A stretch of 25,346 nt of DNA from a virus: the IMG/VR virus record IMGVR_UViG_3300005858_000007, positions 1 to 25,346 of that record. One strand, given 5' to 3'. This document shows, piece by piece, positions 6,891 through 14,994 of this stretch (positions are counted from its first letter, which is position 1; each line of letters starts with the position of its first letter). The notes under the pieces were generated by a model, which was not told the origin of the DNA, searched no databases, and saw only the letters and a list, made by a program, of their open reading frames with translations. The translations under genes were made by a program, and so were the position numbers.

Positions 6891-8090
6891 ATGACTGACA
6901 TGATCCACGACGCCGTGAAGCAGGCCACCGAGGCCCTAGCCACCCTCAAGGGGCTGGCCGACGCCCTGGGGGTGGAGGTGGAGCGGCCGCCCGAGCCCAA
7001 GGCCCAGCGCCAGTTCCAGGAGCGGTTCACCCTCCTGGAGGATGACGAGGCGCTGGAGCGGGCGCAGTATGAGACGGAGCGGGAGATGGAGGAGCTGCGG
7101 CGCAAGCGGCAGCACCGCGACTTCCACTTTGCCCGCTTCATCAGGGGCCTGGTGCTGGACCGGGTCTACGGCCCCGACCCCGCCCACTGGAAGGGCGCGG
7201 AGTTCGAGCTGAAGACGGTGGTGGAGGCCACCCAGCGCCAGCTGCGGGAGGGCGTGGAGACCGCCGGCGGCTACCTGGTGCCCCCGGAGTATGCTGCTGA
7301 GGTCATCGAGCTGCTGCGGGAGCAGGCGGTAGTGCGACAGGCTGGGCCCACCATCATCAACGTCCGCTCCAACCGCGTCCTCATCCCGCGGGTGACGGCA
7401 GGCACCACCGCCTACTGGGTGGGCGAGGGCGCCGACATCCCCGAGAGCGCCATGCAGTTCGCCCAGGTGGCTCTGGAGATTAAGGATCTGGCGGGCCTGG
7501 TCCACATCACCAGGGACCTGCTCATGGACGCCGACGTGTCCGTGGAGCAGATGGTGCGTGAGGACCTGGCCGCCTCCCTCGCCCTCAAGGAGGACGAGGG
7601 GTTCCTCCTGGGCAACGGCACCGGCAACGCTCCCGTGGGCATCGGCAACATCCCGGGCTTCCAGTCCTTCGCCGCCGGTGCCGAGTTCACCCCTGAGGCC
7701 TTCACTGCCGCCCGTCTCCGCCTGCGCACGGCCAACATCCCCTTCGACGACCGGTGCGTCTGGCTGTGTGACCCGCTGGTGGAGAAGAAGATCGTCGACA
7801 TGAAGGACGCCAACAACAACTACTACTTCATGGCGTCCCTCATGGTGGCCCCTGAGGTGAGGATCCTGGGCAAGCGGGTCCTGACCACCAGCGTTCTGCC
7901 CGACAACGAGCTGTGGCTGGTGAACATGCGCCACATCGTGGTGGGGCAGCGCATGGGGCTGGAGATCGCCATCTCCGGCGAGGCCGGCCAGACGTTCTAC
8001 CGCAACACGGTGGCCGTGCGGGCCATCATGCGCGTGGGCATCCAGAGCCGTCACCCGGCGGCCCTGGTGAAGGTCACGGGCATCCCGTAG
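6891..8090 (+). CDS. Major capsid protein, HK97 fold
   Basis: The 399-residue protein forms the icosahedral shell. The first 110 residues or so are charged and helical (EREMEELRRKRQHRD) and match the cleaved delta/scaffold domain of HK97-like capsids. The mature part then begins near the GGYLVPPEYAAEVIELLRE motif, followed by the E-loop/A-domain order typical of Phage_capsid, including WVGEGADIPES, ITRDLLMDAD, LLGNGTG and TNxAVRAxxRVG-like ends (NTVAVRAIMRVG). AGGAGGTGAG ends 6 nt before ATG 6891, an excellent ribosome site that suits a highly expressed protein. It sits directly after the protease, in the standard head order. The exact cleavage site cannot be read from the sequence. Confidence 0.96.
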   Translation: MTDMIHDAVKQATEALATLKGLADALGVEVERPPEPKAQRQFQERFTLLEDDEALERAQYETEREMEELRRKRQHRDFHFARFIRGLVLDRVYGPDPAHWKGAEFELKTVVEATQRQLREGVETAGGYLVPPEYAAEVIELLREQAVVRQAGPTIINVRSNRVLIPRVTAGTTAYWVGEGADIPESAMQFAQVALEIKDLAGLVHITRDLLMDADVSVEQMVREDLAASLALKEDEGFLLGNGTGNAPVGIGNIPGFQSFAAGAEFTPEAFTAARLRLRTANIPFDDRCVWLCDPLVEKKIVDMKDANNNYYFMASLMVAPEVRILGKRVLTTSVLPDNELWLVNMRHIVVGQRMGLEIAISGEAGQTFYRNTVAVRAIMRVGIQSRHPAALVKVTGIP

Positions 8091-8115
8091 CTCTGACGAG
8101 CTGATGCGGGGCTAG

Positions 8116-8152
8116 GGCCGGGGCCCTGCGTCGGGGCTCATGGGCCCCGGCC
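8116..8152 (+). other. Strong GC hairpin after the capsid gene
   Basis: GGCCGGGGCCC (8116-8126) and GGGCCCCGGCC (8142-8152) form a perfect 11-bp stem with a 15-nt loop in the 85-nt gap after the capsid gene. There is no T tract, so full termination is unlikely. It may protect the 3' end of capsid mRNA or partly reduce downstream expression. Confidence 0.55.
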
Positions 8153-8175
8153 TGCCCCCATCACGGAGGTGGAGC

Positions 8176-8382
8176 ATGGCTAGCAGAAGCCGCAAGGAGG
8201 TTCGCACTGAGGGCGAGGCTGTCTCCTCGCAGCAGAGCCAGCTGCAGGAGTGCGCTCGCCACGAGCCCGTGCGGGTCGACGTCATCACCGAGGCTCGCCT
8301 GGGCTTCCAGACGTGGAAGCTCTACCGGGTGGCATGCCGCCACTGCGGCCAGGACATGGGCACCGAGACCGAGCTGGGGTAG
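8176..8382 (+). CDS. Small zinc-ribbon-like protein in the head module
   Basis: ATG 8176 is chosen because GGAGGTGGAGC precedes it; the frame from GTG 8140 would cross the hairpin. The 68-residue product starts polar (SRSRKEVRTEGEAVSSQQSQ), then carries C-x2-H (CARH) and, about 32 residues on, C-x2-C (CRHCGQ). The same C-x2-H ... Y-x-x-x-CRHC layout appears in the protein at 23617. It lies between the capsid and head-tail connector genes, where some phages carry a decoration or assembly-assisting protein, but nothing in the sequence establishes that. No family recognised. Confidence 0.68.
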   Translation: MASRSRKEVRTEGEAVSSQQSQLQECARHEPVRVDVITEARLGFQTWKLYRVACRHCGQDMGTETELG

Positions 8383-8392
8383 GTAGGGAGCC

Positions 8393-9001
8393 GTGCCTCC
8401 AACCTACGCCACCCTGGGGGAGCTCAAGGCTCCGGGGCTGCTGAACATCACCACCACCGAGCATGATGCCCTGCTCTCCTCCTACCTGGAGGCGGCATCC
8501 CGGGCCATCGACCGCTACTGCGGGCGACAGTTCTACGCCTCAGGGCCCATGCGGCGGCGCTACACCGCCACCAGCCCTGACCTGGTGTTCATCGACGACC
8601 TCCTCTCCCTCGTGGCCCTGAGGACTGACGAGGACTGGGACGGGGTGGCTGAGACGGTGTGGGCGCCGGATGAATACGTCCTCCAGCCCTATAATGCCCT
8701 GCCCAAATTGTGGGTGGAGACGACGGATCCGCCCAAGCGCGTGTTTTCCACCCGACGGGGCGTGGTGGAGGTGGAGGGCGTCTTCGGCTACTGCCCCACT
8801 GGCGAGCACCCCGAGCCCATCCGCACGGCCTGTCTCATCATCGCCAGCAGGCTGTTCCGGGCCGGCACCACGGGCTTCTACGGCCCCGTGGGCTCTCCCG
8901 ACCTGCAGGCTCCATCCCCGGCTGACCAGCTGGTGCTGGCCGACCGCACGGTGAGACAGCTGCTAGATCCCTACCGCCGGGTGGCGTCCCGGCCTTTGTG
9001 A
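8393..9001 (+). CDS. Head-tail connector, HK97 gp6-like adaptor
   Basis: The protein should form the ring below the portal. The 202 residues begin with YATLGELKAPGLLNITTTEHDALLSSYLEAASRAIDRYCGRQF broken into typical adaptor helices; the key pieces are LxxYLEAASRAIDRYCGR near residues 30-45 and a later RTACLIIASRLFR helix near 143. A beta-rich middle part (YVLQPYNALPKLWVE) and a charged C-terminal tail follow. GTG 8393 has AGGTAGGGAG upstream. It is encoded right after the capsid group and overlaps the next gene by 4 nt (GTGA), as is common for connector genes. Length is near double that of the short gp6 forms, matching the longer bacterial-phage adaptor type. Confidence 0.82.
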   Translation: MPPTYATLGELKAPGLLNITTTEHDALLSSYLEAASRAIDRYCGRQFYASGPMRRRYTATSPDLVFIDDLLSLVALRTDEDWDGVAETVWAPDEYVLQPYNALPKLWVETTDPPKRVFSTRRGVVEVEGVFGYCPTGEHPEPIRTACLIIASRLFRAGTTGFYGPVGSPDLQAPSPADQLVLADRTVRQLLDPYRRVASRPL

Positions 9002-9450
9002 CGGACATGGAGATGGAGTTTGAGGTGCGAGGGCTGGAGGAGGCCCTGCGCCTCTACGACCCCCGACGCGTCATGGAGGCCCTGGGCAAAGCCCTGCTGG
9101 CCGGGGCCCTCGCCCTAGAGGGGCCTATCAAGGAGGCGACGCCTGTGGACACGGGCCGGCTCAGGGCGAGCATCCGCTCGGGCCTCCTGGACCAGGAGCG
9201 GTCTCGGGTCTACACCGACGTGGAGTATGCGCCCTACGTGGAGACGGGCACCCGGCCTCACTGGCCGCCCGTCTCCGCACTGGAGGGGTGGGCCCGCAGG
9301 CATGGGATAGAGCCCTTCCTGGTGGCCAGGGCCATCGCCGAACGCGGCACCAAGGGTGCGCACATGTTCCAGCGGGCTGCGGAGGAGCACGGGCAGGAGG
9401 CCCTGGAGCTCATAGCCCGGGCCCTCCGGGAGGCGCTGGAGGGTAAGTGA
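8998..9450 (+). CDS. HK97 gp10-like neck / head-closure protein
   Basis: The 150-residue product has the hallmark of the HK97-gp10 family: TPVDTGRLRASIRSG near residues 48-62, then EYAPYVETGTRPHWPP (about 76-91) and a C-terminal helix. These proteins act at the head-tail joint or in tail completion. GTG 8998 overlaps the previous stop as GTGA; ATG 9007 and ATG 9013 are possible alternatives, and no strong ribosome site favours any of them. The neighbours, an adaptor before it and a tail terminator after it, fit the conserved connector order of siphoviruses. Confidence 0.88.
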   Translation: MTDMEMEFEVRGLEEALRLYDPRRVMEALGKALLAGALALEGPIKEATPVDTGRLRASIRSGLLDQERSRVYTDVEYAPYVETGTRPHWPPVSALEGWARRHGIEPFLVARAIAERGTKGAHMFQRAAEEHGQEALELIARALREALEGK

Positions 9451-9884
9451 TGGGGCTGAGGCAGGTGCTGGAGGGGGCGGCGGCGATAGTCCAGGGCGCG
9501 CCCCATCCGGCGGAGGAGCCGCCTCTGCGCGCTGTCTACATCGGGGCCCCCAGAGCCATCACCGCGACGCCAGCGGTTGTCCTGGTGCCCGTGGCCACCG
9601 ACATCGAGAGGGGCGGGGCTCTCAGGCGGCTGCGCCACACCGTCCACGTCTACGTCGTCCTGCCACCAGCACCTGATGCCCAGACGGCGCAGCGCAGGCG
9701 TGAGCTGTGGGTCATGAGTCTTTTGGATGCCTTCGACCGGGCCCTCACCCTGGGCGGTGCCGCCTCCCATGCCCAGGTGGAGCGAGTGGAGCATGGCACC
9801 ATCACCGTGGCCGGCCAGGAGTTCGTGGTGGCCAATTTGGTGCTGGTCGCCTGGGAGGAGCAGCCGTTCGCATTTCAGTCATGA
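9450..9884 (+). CDS. Tail terminator / tail completion protein
   Basis: The 144-residue product has the mixed alpha/beta pattern of gpU-like tail terminators, which cap the tail tube and join it to the head. An N-terminal helix (LRQVLEGAAAIVQG) is followed by strands such as AVVLVPVATDIERG and HTVHVYVVLPP, a long helix (AQRRRELWVMSLLDAFDRAL) and a final strand pair ending in FVVANLVLVAWEEQP. The call rests on this order and on position between the gp10-like protein and the tail tube. ATG 9450 overlaps the previous stop as TGATG; GTG 9447 lies one codon upstream. Confidence 0.72.
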   Translation: MGLRQVLEGAAAIVQGAPHPAEEPPLRAVYIGAPRAITATPAVVLVPVATDIERGGALRRLRHTVHVYVVLPPAPDAQTAQRRRELWVMSLLDAFDRALTLGGAASHAQVERVEHGTITVAGQEFVVANLVLVAWEEQPFAFQS

Positions 9885-9900
9885 GAGGAGGGGGATAGAG

Positions 9901-10086
9901 ATGGGAGCTGAGTTGGAATACGTGGGCGGCGGCCTATATGTGGTAGGCTGGCCCGCCTGTGACCACTACGAGCCTGATGACGCGCTGGCGCGCCTCAAGG
10001 TCGCCTCGGGCCTCTACCGCTACAAGCAGCAGCCCGAGGGCGAGGATGCTGAGGGGCGGCCAAAAAGCGGGAAGGGAGGTAGGTAG
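9901..10086 (+). CDS. Small conserved-type phage protein upstream of the tail tube
   Basis: ATG 9901 follows GAGAGGAGGGGGATAGAG, a clear ribosome site, and ends 2 nt before the tail tube gene. A longer in-frame reading from 9727 would overlap the tail terminator and is not credible. The 61-residue product reads EYVGGGLYVVGWPACD ... LKVASGLYRYK followed by a polar Lys/Gly tail. Short proteins with a YxGG ... GxPxxD ... SGLYR pattern are often found between neck and tube genes in phages; their function is not known to me. Confidence 0.7.
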   Translation: MGAELEYVGGGLYVVGWPACDHYEPDDALARLKVASGLYRYKQQPEGEDAEGRPKSGKGGR

Positions 10087-10088
10087 AC

Positions 10089-11087
10089 ATGGGCATAGGC
10101 GCACTCTACAAAGTCCAGAGCGGCAAGGAGACTACCCGCGGGGTGGCCGTGGCTGCTACGGCCAAGTGGGTGGGGGACCTGACGCCCTCCCCCAGCCCTG
10201 AGTGGGCAGAGCTGCAGCGGCCATCTCTGGTGGGGGCCTTTGATGCTGTGCGCATCAAGGACTCCTGGGAGGCCGACTATAAGGGCCCCCTCACCTTCGA
10301 GGCGCCCCTGCTGCATCTCCTGTCTGCTGGCGTCCGCGGTGGTGTGACGCCCACCCAGCCTGACGCCACCAATCACCCCAGCGTGAGGCTGTGGACGTTC
10401 ACCCCCACGGCCACCACCTCGGGGCAGCACCAGACCCTGACTCTGGAGTTCGGCGACGACGTGCGGGTGTGGCGGGCTACATATTGTCTGGTGTCAGAGC
10501 TGGGCATCAGCGGCAAGGCTGGCGAGAGACTGGAGCTGTCTGCCAGCCTATTCGGTCGCAGCCAGGTGGAGCTGCCCGCGGGGTTCACGCCAGGCCTCCC
10601 GGAGCTGCCTGCCAACATCGCCACCATGGCGAACACAAAGCTCTACGTGGACGATGCCACAGGCAACTATGGGACGACTGAGGTGCCAGGTGTCATCGTC
10701 TCCCTGGAGGTGAGCTTGAAGACGGGACTAGCGCCCGTCTGGACGATGGGCAGCCTCGCCTTCGCCACCCACTCTGAGCAGCGCCGGGAGCTGACCATCA
10801 CCCTCCGTGGGCTCTTCAATAACGTCTGGGCTGCCGAGTGGGCCCAGTTTGCCCAGGGTGCCCGCCGCAAGCTCCGCCTCCACATCGAAGGCCCTGCCAT
10901 CTCTGGCCCCTACAAGCGCTTCGTGCAGATAGATGTCTTCGGGCGCTGGCGGGAGGTCGGAGCTCTCCCGCCAGAGGCGGAGGAGGGCATGACGGTGATG
11001 GAGCTCACCTTCAAGAGCGAGTATGACCCTGCCCTGGGCGCCGACTTCGTCATCCGCGTCCAGAACGATATAGCGTCGCTGCCGTAG
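10089..11087 (+). CDS. Major tail tube protein
   Basis: The 332-residue, beta-rich product forms the stacked rings of the tail tube. It starts with MGIGALYKVQSGKETTRGVA broken by typical tube N-terminal features, including TTRGVAVAATAKWVG (about residues 16-30). Two similar halves follow: a plug-like beta barrel and a second barrel around IVSLEVSLKTGLAP (about residues 204-217). It ends in LTFKSEYDPALGADFVIRVQN, consistent with the two-domain tube proteins of actino- and Chloroflexota-type siphoviruses. GGGAGGTAGGTAG precedes ATG 10089. Position between the tail terminator and the chaperone/tape-measure genes is diagnostic. No sheath gene accompanies it, so the tail is not contractile. Confidence 0.85.
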   Translation: MGIGALYKVQSGKETTRGVAVAATAKWVGDLTPSPSPEWAELQRPSLVGAFDAVRIKDSWEADYKGPLTFEAPLLHLLSAGVRGGVTPTQPDATNHPSVRLWTFTPTATTSGQHQTLTLEFGDDVRVWRATYCLVSELGISGKAGERLELSASLFGRSQVELPAGFTPGLPELPANIATMANTKLYVDDATGNYGTTEVPGVIVSLEVSLKTGLAPVWTMGSLAFATHSEQRRELTITLRGLFNNVWAAEWAQFAQGARRKLRLHIEGPAISGPYKRFVQIDVFGRWREVGALPPEAEEGMTVMELTFKSEYDPALGADFVIRVQNDIASLP

Positions 11088-11095
11088 GAGGCATC

Positions 11096-11554
11096 ATGGA
11101 GAGCTTCTTCATCGACCCTGAGGCCCGTCACCGCATCTATCTGCGTGACCTGCCCGTCCCTCGCCTCAAGGACAGCGAGGACTGGGTGGAGATCTACGCC
11201 GAGCTCCCCTACGGGGTGGCCATGGCGGTGGAGCGGGAGGGCTTACGGGCCCGCATGGTGCTGGGCAGCAACAACTCCACCTCGGGCGAGGTGCCGGTGG
11301 AGCTGGACCTGCTGGCCGCCAGGAGAGCCCTCCTGGTGCACGCCCTCCTGGACTGGAGCCTCGTGGACCGCGATGGGCGCAAGGTGCCCGTCGACACCAT
11401 CGAGCAGAAGAGGCGGGCCCTGGAGCGGCTGCCCGACTGGCTGGTGCGGGCCCTCATGGACGCCGTCGACAGCTACTATGCCAGCCGGCGTCTTGATGTG
11501 AAAAATCGTGCGCATACAGCTGCTTTCGGGGAAGATACCGCCGGAGCTGGCTGA
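11096..11554 (+). CDS. Tail assembly chaperone (G component; shift product GT extends to 11717)
   Basis: The 152-residue product lies between the tube and tape-measure genes, the fixed position of tail assembly chaperones, which coat the tape measure during tube polymerisation. It carries DLPVPRLKDSEDWVEIYAEL at the start and a helical part (LDLLAARRALLVHALLDWSL) in the middle. Its last 17 codons after DVK read NRAHTAAFGE and so on, out of keeping with the preceding helices, as expected for a short tail beyond a shift site. AGGAGGCATC precedes ATG 11096. The next frame (11508-11717) overlaps it and has no ribosome site, which supports programmed frameshifting to give a GT fusion of about 206 residues. 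Confidence 0.8.
   Translation: MESFFIDPEARHRIYLRDLPVPRLKDSEDWVEIYAELPYGVAMAVEREGLRARMVLGSNNSTSGEVPVELDLLAARRALLVHALLDWSLVDRDGRKVPVDTIEQKRRALERLPDWLVRALMDAVDSYYASRRLDVKNRAHTAAFGEDTAGAG
11501..11505 (+). other. Candidate +1 programmed frameshift site (A5) in the tail chaperone pair
   Basis: In the G frame the codons are GTG-AAA-AAT-CGT (11498-11509). A lysyl-tRNA on AAA (11501-11503) can slip forward one base onto AAA (11502-11504) with full pairing, and ATC GTG CGC then follows in the T frame. That frame is closed by TGA at 11499, so the shift must happen after it. A -2 slip gives the same frame but pairs less well. Confidence 0.5.
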
Positions 11555-11717
11555 TGTGGCGGCTGTGATGCAGCTGTGCGAGGCCCTCCATTGCTCCCCA
11601 TTCGACCTGCCGCGCCTGCCCCTCCGCTGGATTGAGGGGGCGCTCATGATCCTGCAGGCCAGGCGGGAGCTGGAGGAGCTGGAGATGAGGAAGTTGAGGA
11701 AGCGATATGGCAGCTAG
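11508..11717 (+). CDS. Tail assembly chaperone T component (expressed by frameshift)
   Basis: The frame is open from 11502 and encodes about 70 residues: a leader QLLSGKIPPELADVAAVM, then CEALHCSPFDLPRLPLRW, and a helix with LQARRELEELEMRKLRKRYG. This matches the T part of GT chaperones, which contacts the tape measure or tube. The nominal GTG 11508 has no ribosome site, so independent translation is doubtful and fusion to G by a +1 shift at 11501-11505 is preferred. It overlaps the tape-measure start (11707) by 11 nt. Confidence 0.75.
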   Translation: MRIQLLSGKIPPELADVAAVMQLCEALHCSPFDLPRLPLRWIEGALMILQARRELEELEMRKLRKRYGS

Positions 11718-14169
11718 CGCTACGCTGGAGCTCCTGCTGCGGGCGCGGGATGAGGCCTCTCGGGCTCTTGATGCTGTGAGGGATGTCCTGCGGGGACTCG
11801 GGCCTGCTGCCGAGGGCACCCAGTCAGCCATGCGCGAGCTGGCGGGGACTGCGCAAGAGATGGCTACTGCAGCAGACAAAGTGGAAGCGGAGGCTGCGCA
11901 GGCTGGAAAGGCCGTAGAGCAGGCTGGCGAGGCTGCGGAGAAGGCGGCGGAGAAGAAGGAGCGCGCGTCGAAGTCCGCGCAATTGCTGCGGGCCGCCCTG
12001 GGCGCCCTGGCTGGCGCTGGCCTGGGCAAGGCCTTCCAGATGCTTTCCCAGGATGTCCTCCAGACCAACGAGCTCATGGCCCGCTTCGCTGCCGTGACCG
12101 GGGCCTCGGCCGAGGATGTGCGCGCCATGACGCAGGTCCTGAACCAGCTGTACCGCGCCAACACCGACAGCAGGGAGTCCATCGTCAGCGTCATGCAGGC
12201 CCTGGCCACCCTCCAGGGGGTCAGCACCGCCGACGCTGAGACGATGAAGCGGCTGACCCAGGCCTATCTGGACTTCAGCAAGGTCACAGGGATGGACGCC
12301 GTCCAGGCGGTCTCAGCCTTCGACGACGTGCTGGACGCCTGGGGCCTCTCGGCTGATGATGCCCAGAGGCTCATGGACGCTCTGGTGGTGTCTCATCGTG
12401 AGTTCGGCACCAGCGTGGAGGGAGCCCTGGGCGCCCTCAATCGCATGGCGCCGGCGTTCCAGGCCCTGGGGCTCGATATCAACACTGCCCTGGGCTACAT
12501 CAACCTGTTCGCCACAGCCGGTATCGACGCTGAGGGTACAGCGCGGGCATTCACCCAGGCCCTCAACATCCTCTCTGATACCAGCGAGACGGGGCAGAAA
12601 AAGCTCCAGGCCCTGGCCGAGGCGATAGGCCTCCAGGGGGACGAGATAGAGGCCTTCTTCGCCCTCTCGCCTGCCGAGAAGTTCCAGGTGCTGACCCAAG
12701 CCATCGCCTCCATGGAGGACCCAGCGGCGCGCGCCCAGGTGGCCATGGAGCTGTTCGGCACCAGGGCAGGCCCTGCCCTCGCCAACGCCCTGGCCCAGTC
12801 GGGCGGGTCCCTCGAGCAGTTCAAGGTGGACCTGGCAGCAGTCGAAGGCGCCACCGCTCAGGCGTCTCAGACCATCGACTCCGCCCTTACGGTGAAGTTA
12901 CAACTCCTGGGACGCGAGATCATGGGCCGGGCCTCGGAGCTGGCGCAGCAGCTGGGTCCTGCGTTCCAGATAGTCGCTGCGCTGGCGGGGCCCCTGGGAC
13001 CCATCATTGGCGGCATCGCTGGTGCCCTCTCGGGGCTGGCGTCGACGATAATCCGCACCGTCATGCCCTCTCTGATGAGCCTGGCCCTGACGCTGGGGCC
13101 CTACGGAGCCATTGCGCTGGCTTTGGCAGGCCTGGGCGTGGCCATCTTCATGTTCCGTGACCAGATAGTCCAGGCGTTCGACTGGATCCGTGACCGGGTT
13201 CTGCAGGCAGCCGACTACCTGCGTGACCGGCTCGTCCAGGCGTTCGATTTCATCCGTGACCGGGTTGTCGACGCCATGGGCAAGATGAAGGAGTTCCTCC
13301 AGCAGCACTGGCAGGAGATCCTCAGCATCGCCTCCCTCTTCCTCCTGGGCCCCGGCGGTTTGGTAGTCCTGTTCACCACTAATGCGTTTGGTATCCGGGA
13401 CCAGGTGGCAGCAGCTTTCAAGGAGCTGCAAGAGAAGCTGCAAGATATCTGGAACAGCGTCAAGGACTTCCTGGCGAGCAACTGGCGGGAGATCGTCTCC
13501 ATCGCCTCCTTCATCCTGCTAGGGCCGGGTGGCCTCGTGGCCCTGTTCACCACAAACGCCTTCGGCATCCGGGACAGGGTGGTGGAGGCCTTCACCAATA
13601 TGCGCGACTGGGTCGTGGAGAGGATGCAGGCGCTCAAGGATGGCGCCGTCTCCCGCCTACAGGACCTGCTGTCTTGGGTCTCGAGTCTGCCTCGCCGCAT
13701 CCTCGATGCCCTTGGCAACATGGGAAGACTGCTCTGGGATGCTGGCCGCGCCCTCATCCAGGGGCTCATTGGCGGCATTACGGACAAGCTGGGCGACCTG
13801 CGCGACACCCTCGTTGGCATCAAGAACAAAATCACCAGCTGGAAGGGGCCCATCACCGATGACCGCCAGCTCCTGGTGCCCGCTGGACAGGCCATCATGG
13901 AGGGGCTTATGAGTGGCATCTCCGCAGAGCTCCCAGCTTTGCGGCAGCTCCTGGCCAGCGTCACCGCCACCATCGCCTCGCTAAGGTCACCAGCCAGCTA
14001 CGCCGCGCCACAGCCGAGCATGCAGGCGATGGCGGCACGACCGGGCTCGGTAGCGCCGACTCCTGCGGCAGCTACTGCGCCCGTTATCAACATCACCGTC
14101 CAGGAGCGGGACGTGGCTGGCGAGGTGGAGCGGGTGCTCAGGCGCATTTTGTTCCAGGCGGGGTGGTGA
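11707..14169 (+). CDS. Tape measure protein
   Basis: This is the longest gene of the window (820 residues), lying right after the chaperones. It sets tail length and is ejected with the DNA. Residues 1-95 are an Ala/Glu coiled coil (AAQAGKAVEQAGEAAEKAAE). Residues 100-400 match the TP901-type core region (TNELMARFAAVTGASAEDV, AGIDAEGTARAFTQALN, FGTRAGPALANAL). A hydrophobic part at 420-480 could cross the host membrane during ejection. Two 43-residue copies at 529-571 and 587-629 (LLGPGGLV(V/A)LFTTNAFGIRD) form an internal duplication. A Pro/Ala-rich linker precedes a C-terminal INITVQERDVAGEVERVLRR segment, which is usual for tape measures. At about 1.5 angstrom per residue the tail would be near 120 nm, as a rough family-based estimate. 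Confidence 0.93.
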   Translation: MAASATLELLLRARDEASRALDAVRDVLRGLGPAAEGTQSAMRELAGTAQEMATAADKVEAEAAQAGKAVEQAGEAAEKAAEKKERASKSAQLLRAALGALAGAGLGKAFQMLSQDVLQTNELMARFAAVTGASAEDVRAMTQVLNQLYRANTDSRESIVSVMQALATLQGVSTADAETMKRLTQAYLDFSKVTGMDAVQAVSAFDDVLDAWGLSADDAQRLMDALVVSHREFGTSVEGALGALNRMAPAFQALGLDINTALGYINLFATAGIDAEGTARAFTQALNILSDTSETGQKKLQALAEAIGLQGDEIEAFFALSPAEKFQVLTQAIASMEDPAARAQVAMELFGTRAGPALANALAQSGGSLEQFKVDLAAVEGATAQASQTIDSALTVKLQLLGREIMGRASELAQQLGPAFQIVAALAGPLGPIIGGIAGALSGLASTIIRTVMPSLMSLALTLGPYGAIALALAGLGVAIFMFRDQIVQAFDWIRDRVLQAADYLRDRLVQAFDFIRDRVVDAMGKMKEFLQQHWQEILSIASLFLLGPGGLVVLFTTNAFGIRDQVAAAFKELQEKLQDIWNSVKDFLASNWREIVSIASFILLGPGGLVALFTTNAFGIRDRVVEAFTNMRDWVVERMQALKDGAVSRLQDLLSWVSSLPRRILDALGNMGRLLWDAGRALIQGLIGGITDKLGDLRDTLVGIKNKITSWKGPITDDRQLLVPAGQAIMEGLMSGISAELPALRQLLASVTATIASLRSPASYAAPQPSMQAMAARPGSVAPTPAAATAPVINITVQERDVAGEVERVLRRILFQAGW
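13291..13593 (+). repeat. Duplicated 43-codon segment in the tape measure gene
   Basis: Nucleotides 13291-13419 and 13465-13593 encode two segments offset by 58 residues, with 31 of 43 identical residues by my alignment. Each has an amphipathic start (xFLxxxWxEI), a hydrophobic stretch with LLGPGGLV and the invariant LFTTNAFGIRD. Duplication of tape-measure units is a known way of changing tail length. Confidence 0.8.
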
Positions 14170-14172
14170 CGG

Positions 14173-14994
14173 ATGGACCTGCGCCTCGTGGCCGGCAGTG
14201 AGGTGGTGCTCATGGACGGCTCTCAGGGCTACTACCTCACCGATGCCGCTGGCCTAACCATGCCCCCGCCCGAACACCAGGCGGTGCGGGGCGTAGGTAT
14301 GGATGGGGCCATCTGGCTGGGCACGACCTATGCCCCCAGGCAGGTGGAGTTACGACTTATGCTAGCTGCCAGCTCCCTGGAGGAGCGGCACCAGCGCCTG
14401 TCGCGCCTGGCGGCGCTGCTGGCGCCCCACACCGAGGTGGGGCTGGAGGCCATCAGGGCCGACGGCGCCTATAGCCTCAGGTGCCGCCTAACCGACATGA
14501 CGGTGCGCTATCAGGGGCCTCTGGTGGCAGAGGTGCAGCTGCAGCTGCAGGCCTTCGACCCCTTCTGGCTGGGCCAGCTCGTCCAGCAGGACTGGAGCAC
14601 CGAGGTTCGGCTTGGGGGGCCCAGCATCCCCTTCGCCATCCCCTTCGCCATCTTAGCTGAGGGTAACGCTGTCAACTTGACGGTGCAGAACCCAGGCCAG
14701 GCGATTACCCATCCGACCATCATCCTCTACGGCCCGGCCTCGGCTCCCATTGACCTCTCACATCAGGGGCTCAACGCGACGCTGGCCCTGGCCTACGACG
14801 TGGGGGATGGCGAGGCGGTGACAGTGGACATGGGCGCCAGGACAGCGAGAACATCAGGCGGTCGTAACCTCTACGACCGCCTGAGCGGGCGATTCTGGCC
14901 CCTCCTGCCCGGTCCCAACCCGCTGCGCTTCAGCGCCCAGAGCACCCTGCGGGGCCAGCTGCGGTTCACCCCGCGCTATCTGGGAGTGGTGTGA
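14173..14994 (+). CDS. Distal tail (Dit-like) protein
   Basis: The 273-residue product directly follows the tape measure, the position of the distal tail protein that closes the tube and starts the baseplate. Residues 1-130 fit the ring-forming domain: VRGVGMDGAIWLGTTYAPRQVELRL, read as strands GVGMDGAIWLG and PRQVELRLML, then a helix SLEERHQRLSRLAALLAPH. The second half is a beta-sandwich (NLTVQNPGQAITHPTIILYG) like the C-terminal galectin-type domain of Dit proteins, with DYVVVDMG-like VTVDMGARTART and LLPGPNPLRFS signatures. ATG 14173 has GGGTGGTGACGG upstream. Confidence 0.83.
   Translation: MDLRLVAGSEVVLMDGSQGYYLTDAAGLTMPPPEHQAVRGVGMDGAIWLGTTYAPRQVELRLMLAASSLEERHQRLSRLAALLAPHTEVGLEAIRADGAYSLRCRLTDMTVRYQGPLVAEVQLQLQAFDPFWLGQLVQQDWSTEVRLGGPSIPFAIPFAILAEGNAVNLTVQNPGQAITHPTIILYGPASAPIDLSHQGLNATLALAYDVGDGEAVTVDMGARTARTSGGRNLYDRLSGRFWPLLPGPNPLRFSAQSTLRGQLRFTPRYLGVV

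Noticed and set aside
4988-8054. Several long minus-strand frames over the protease and capsid genes (4988-5698, 5589-6566, 6936-8054)
   Set aside because: All are antisense shadows of well-supported head genes with the same His/Gly/Gln-biased composition.
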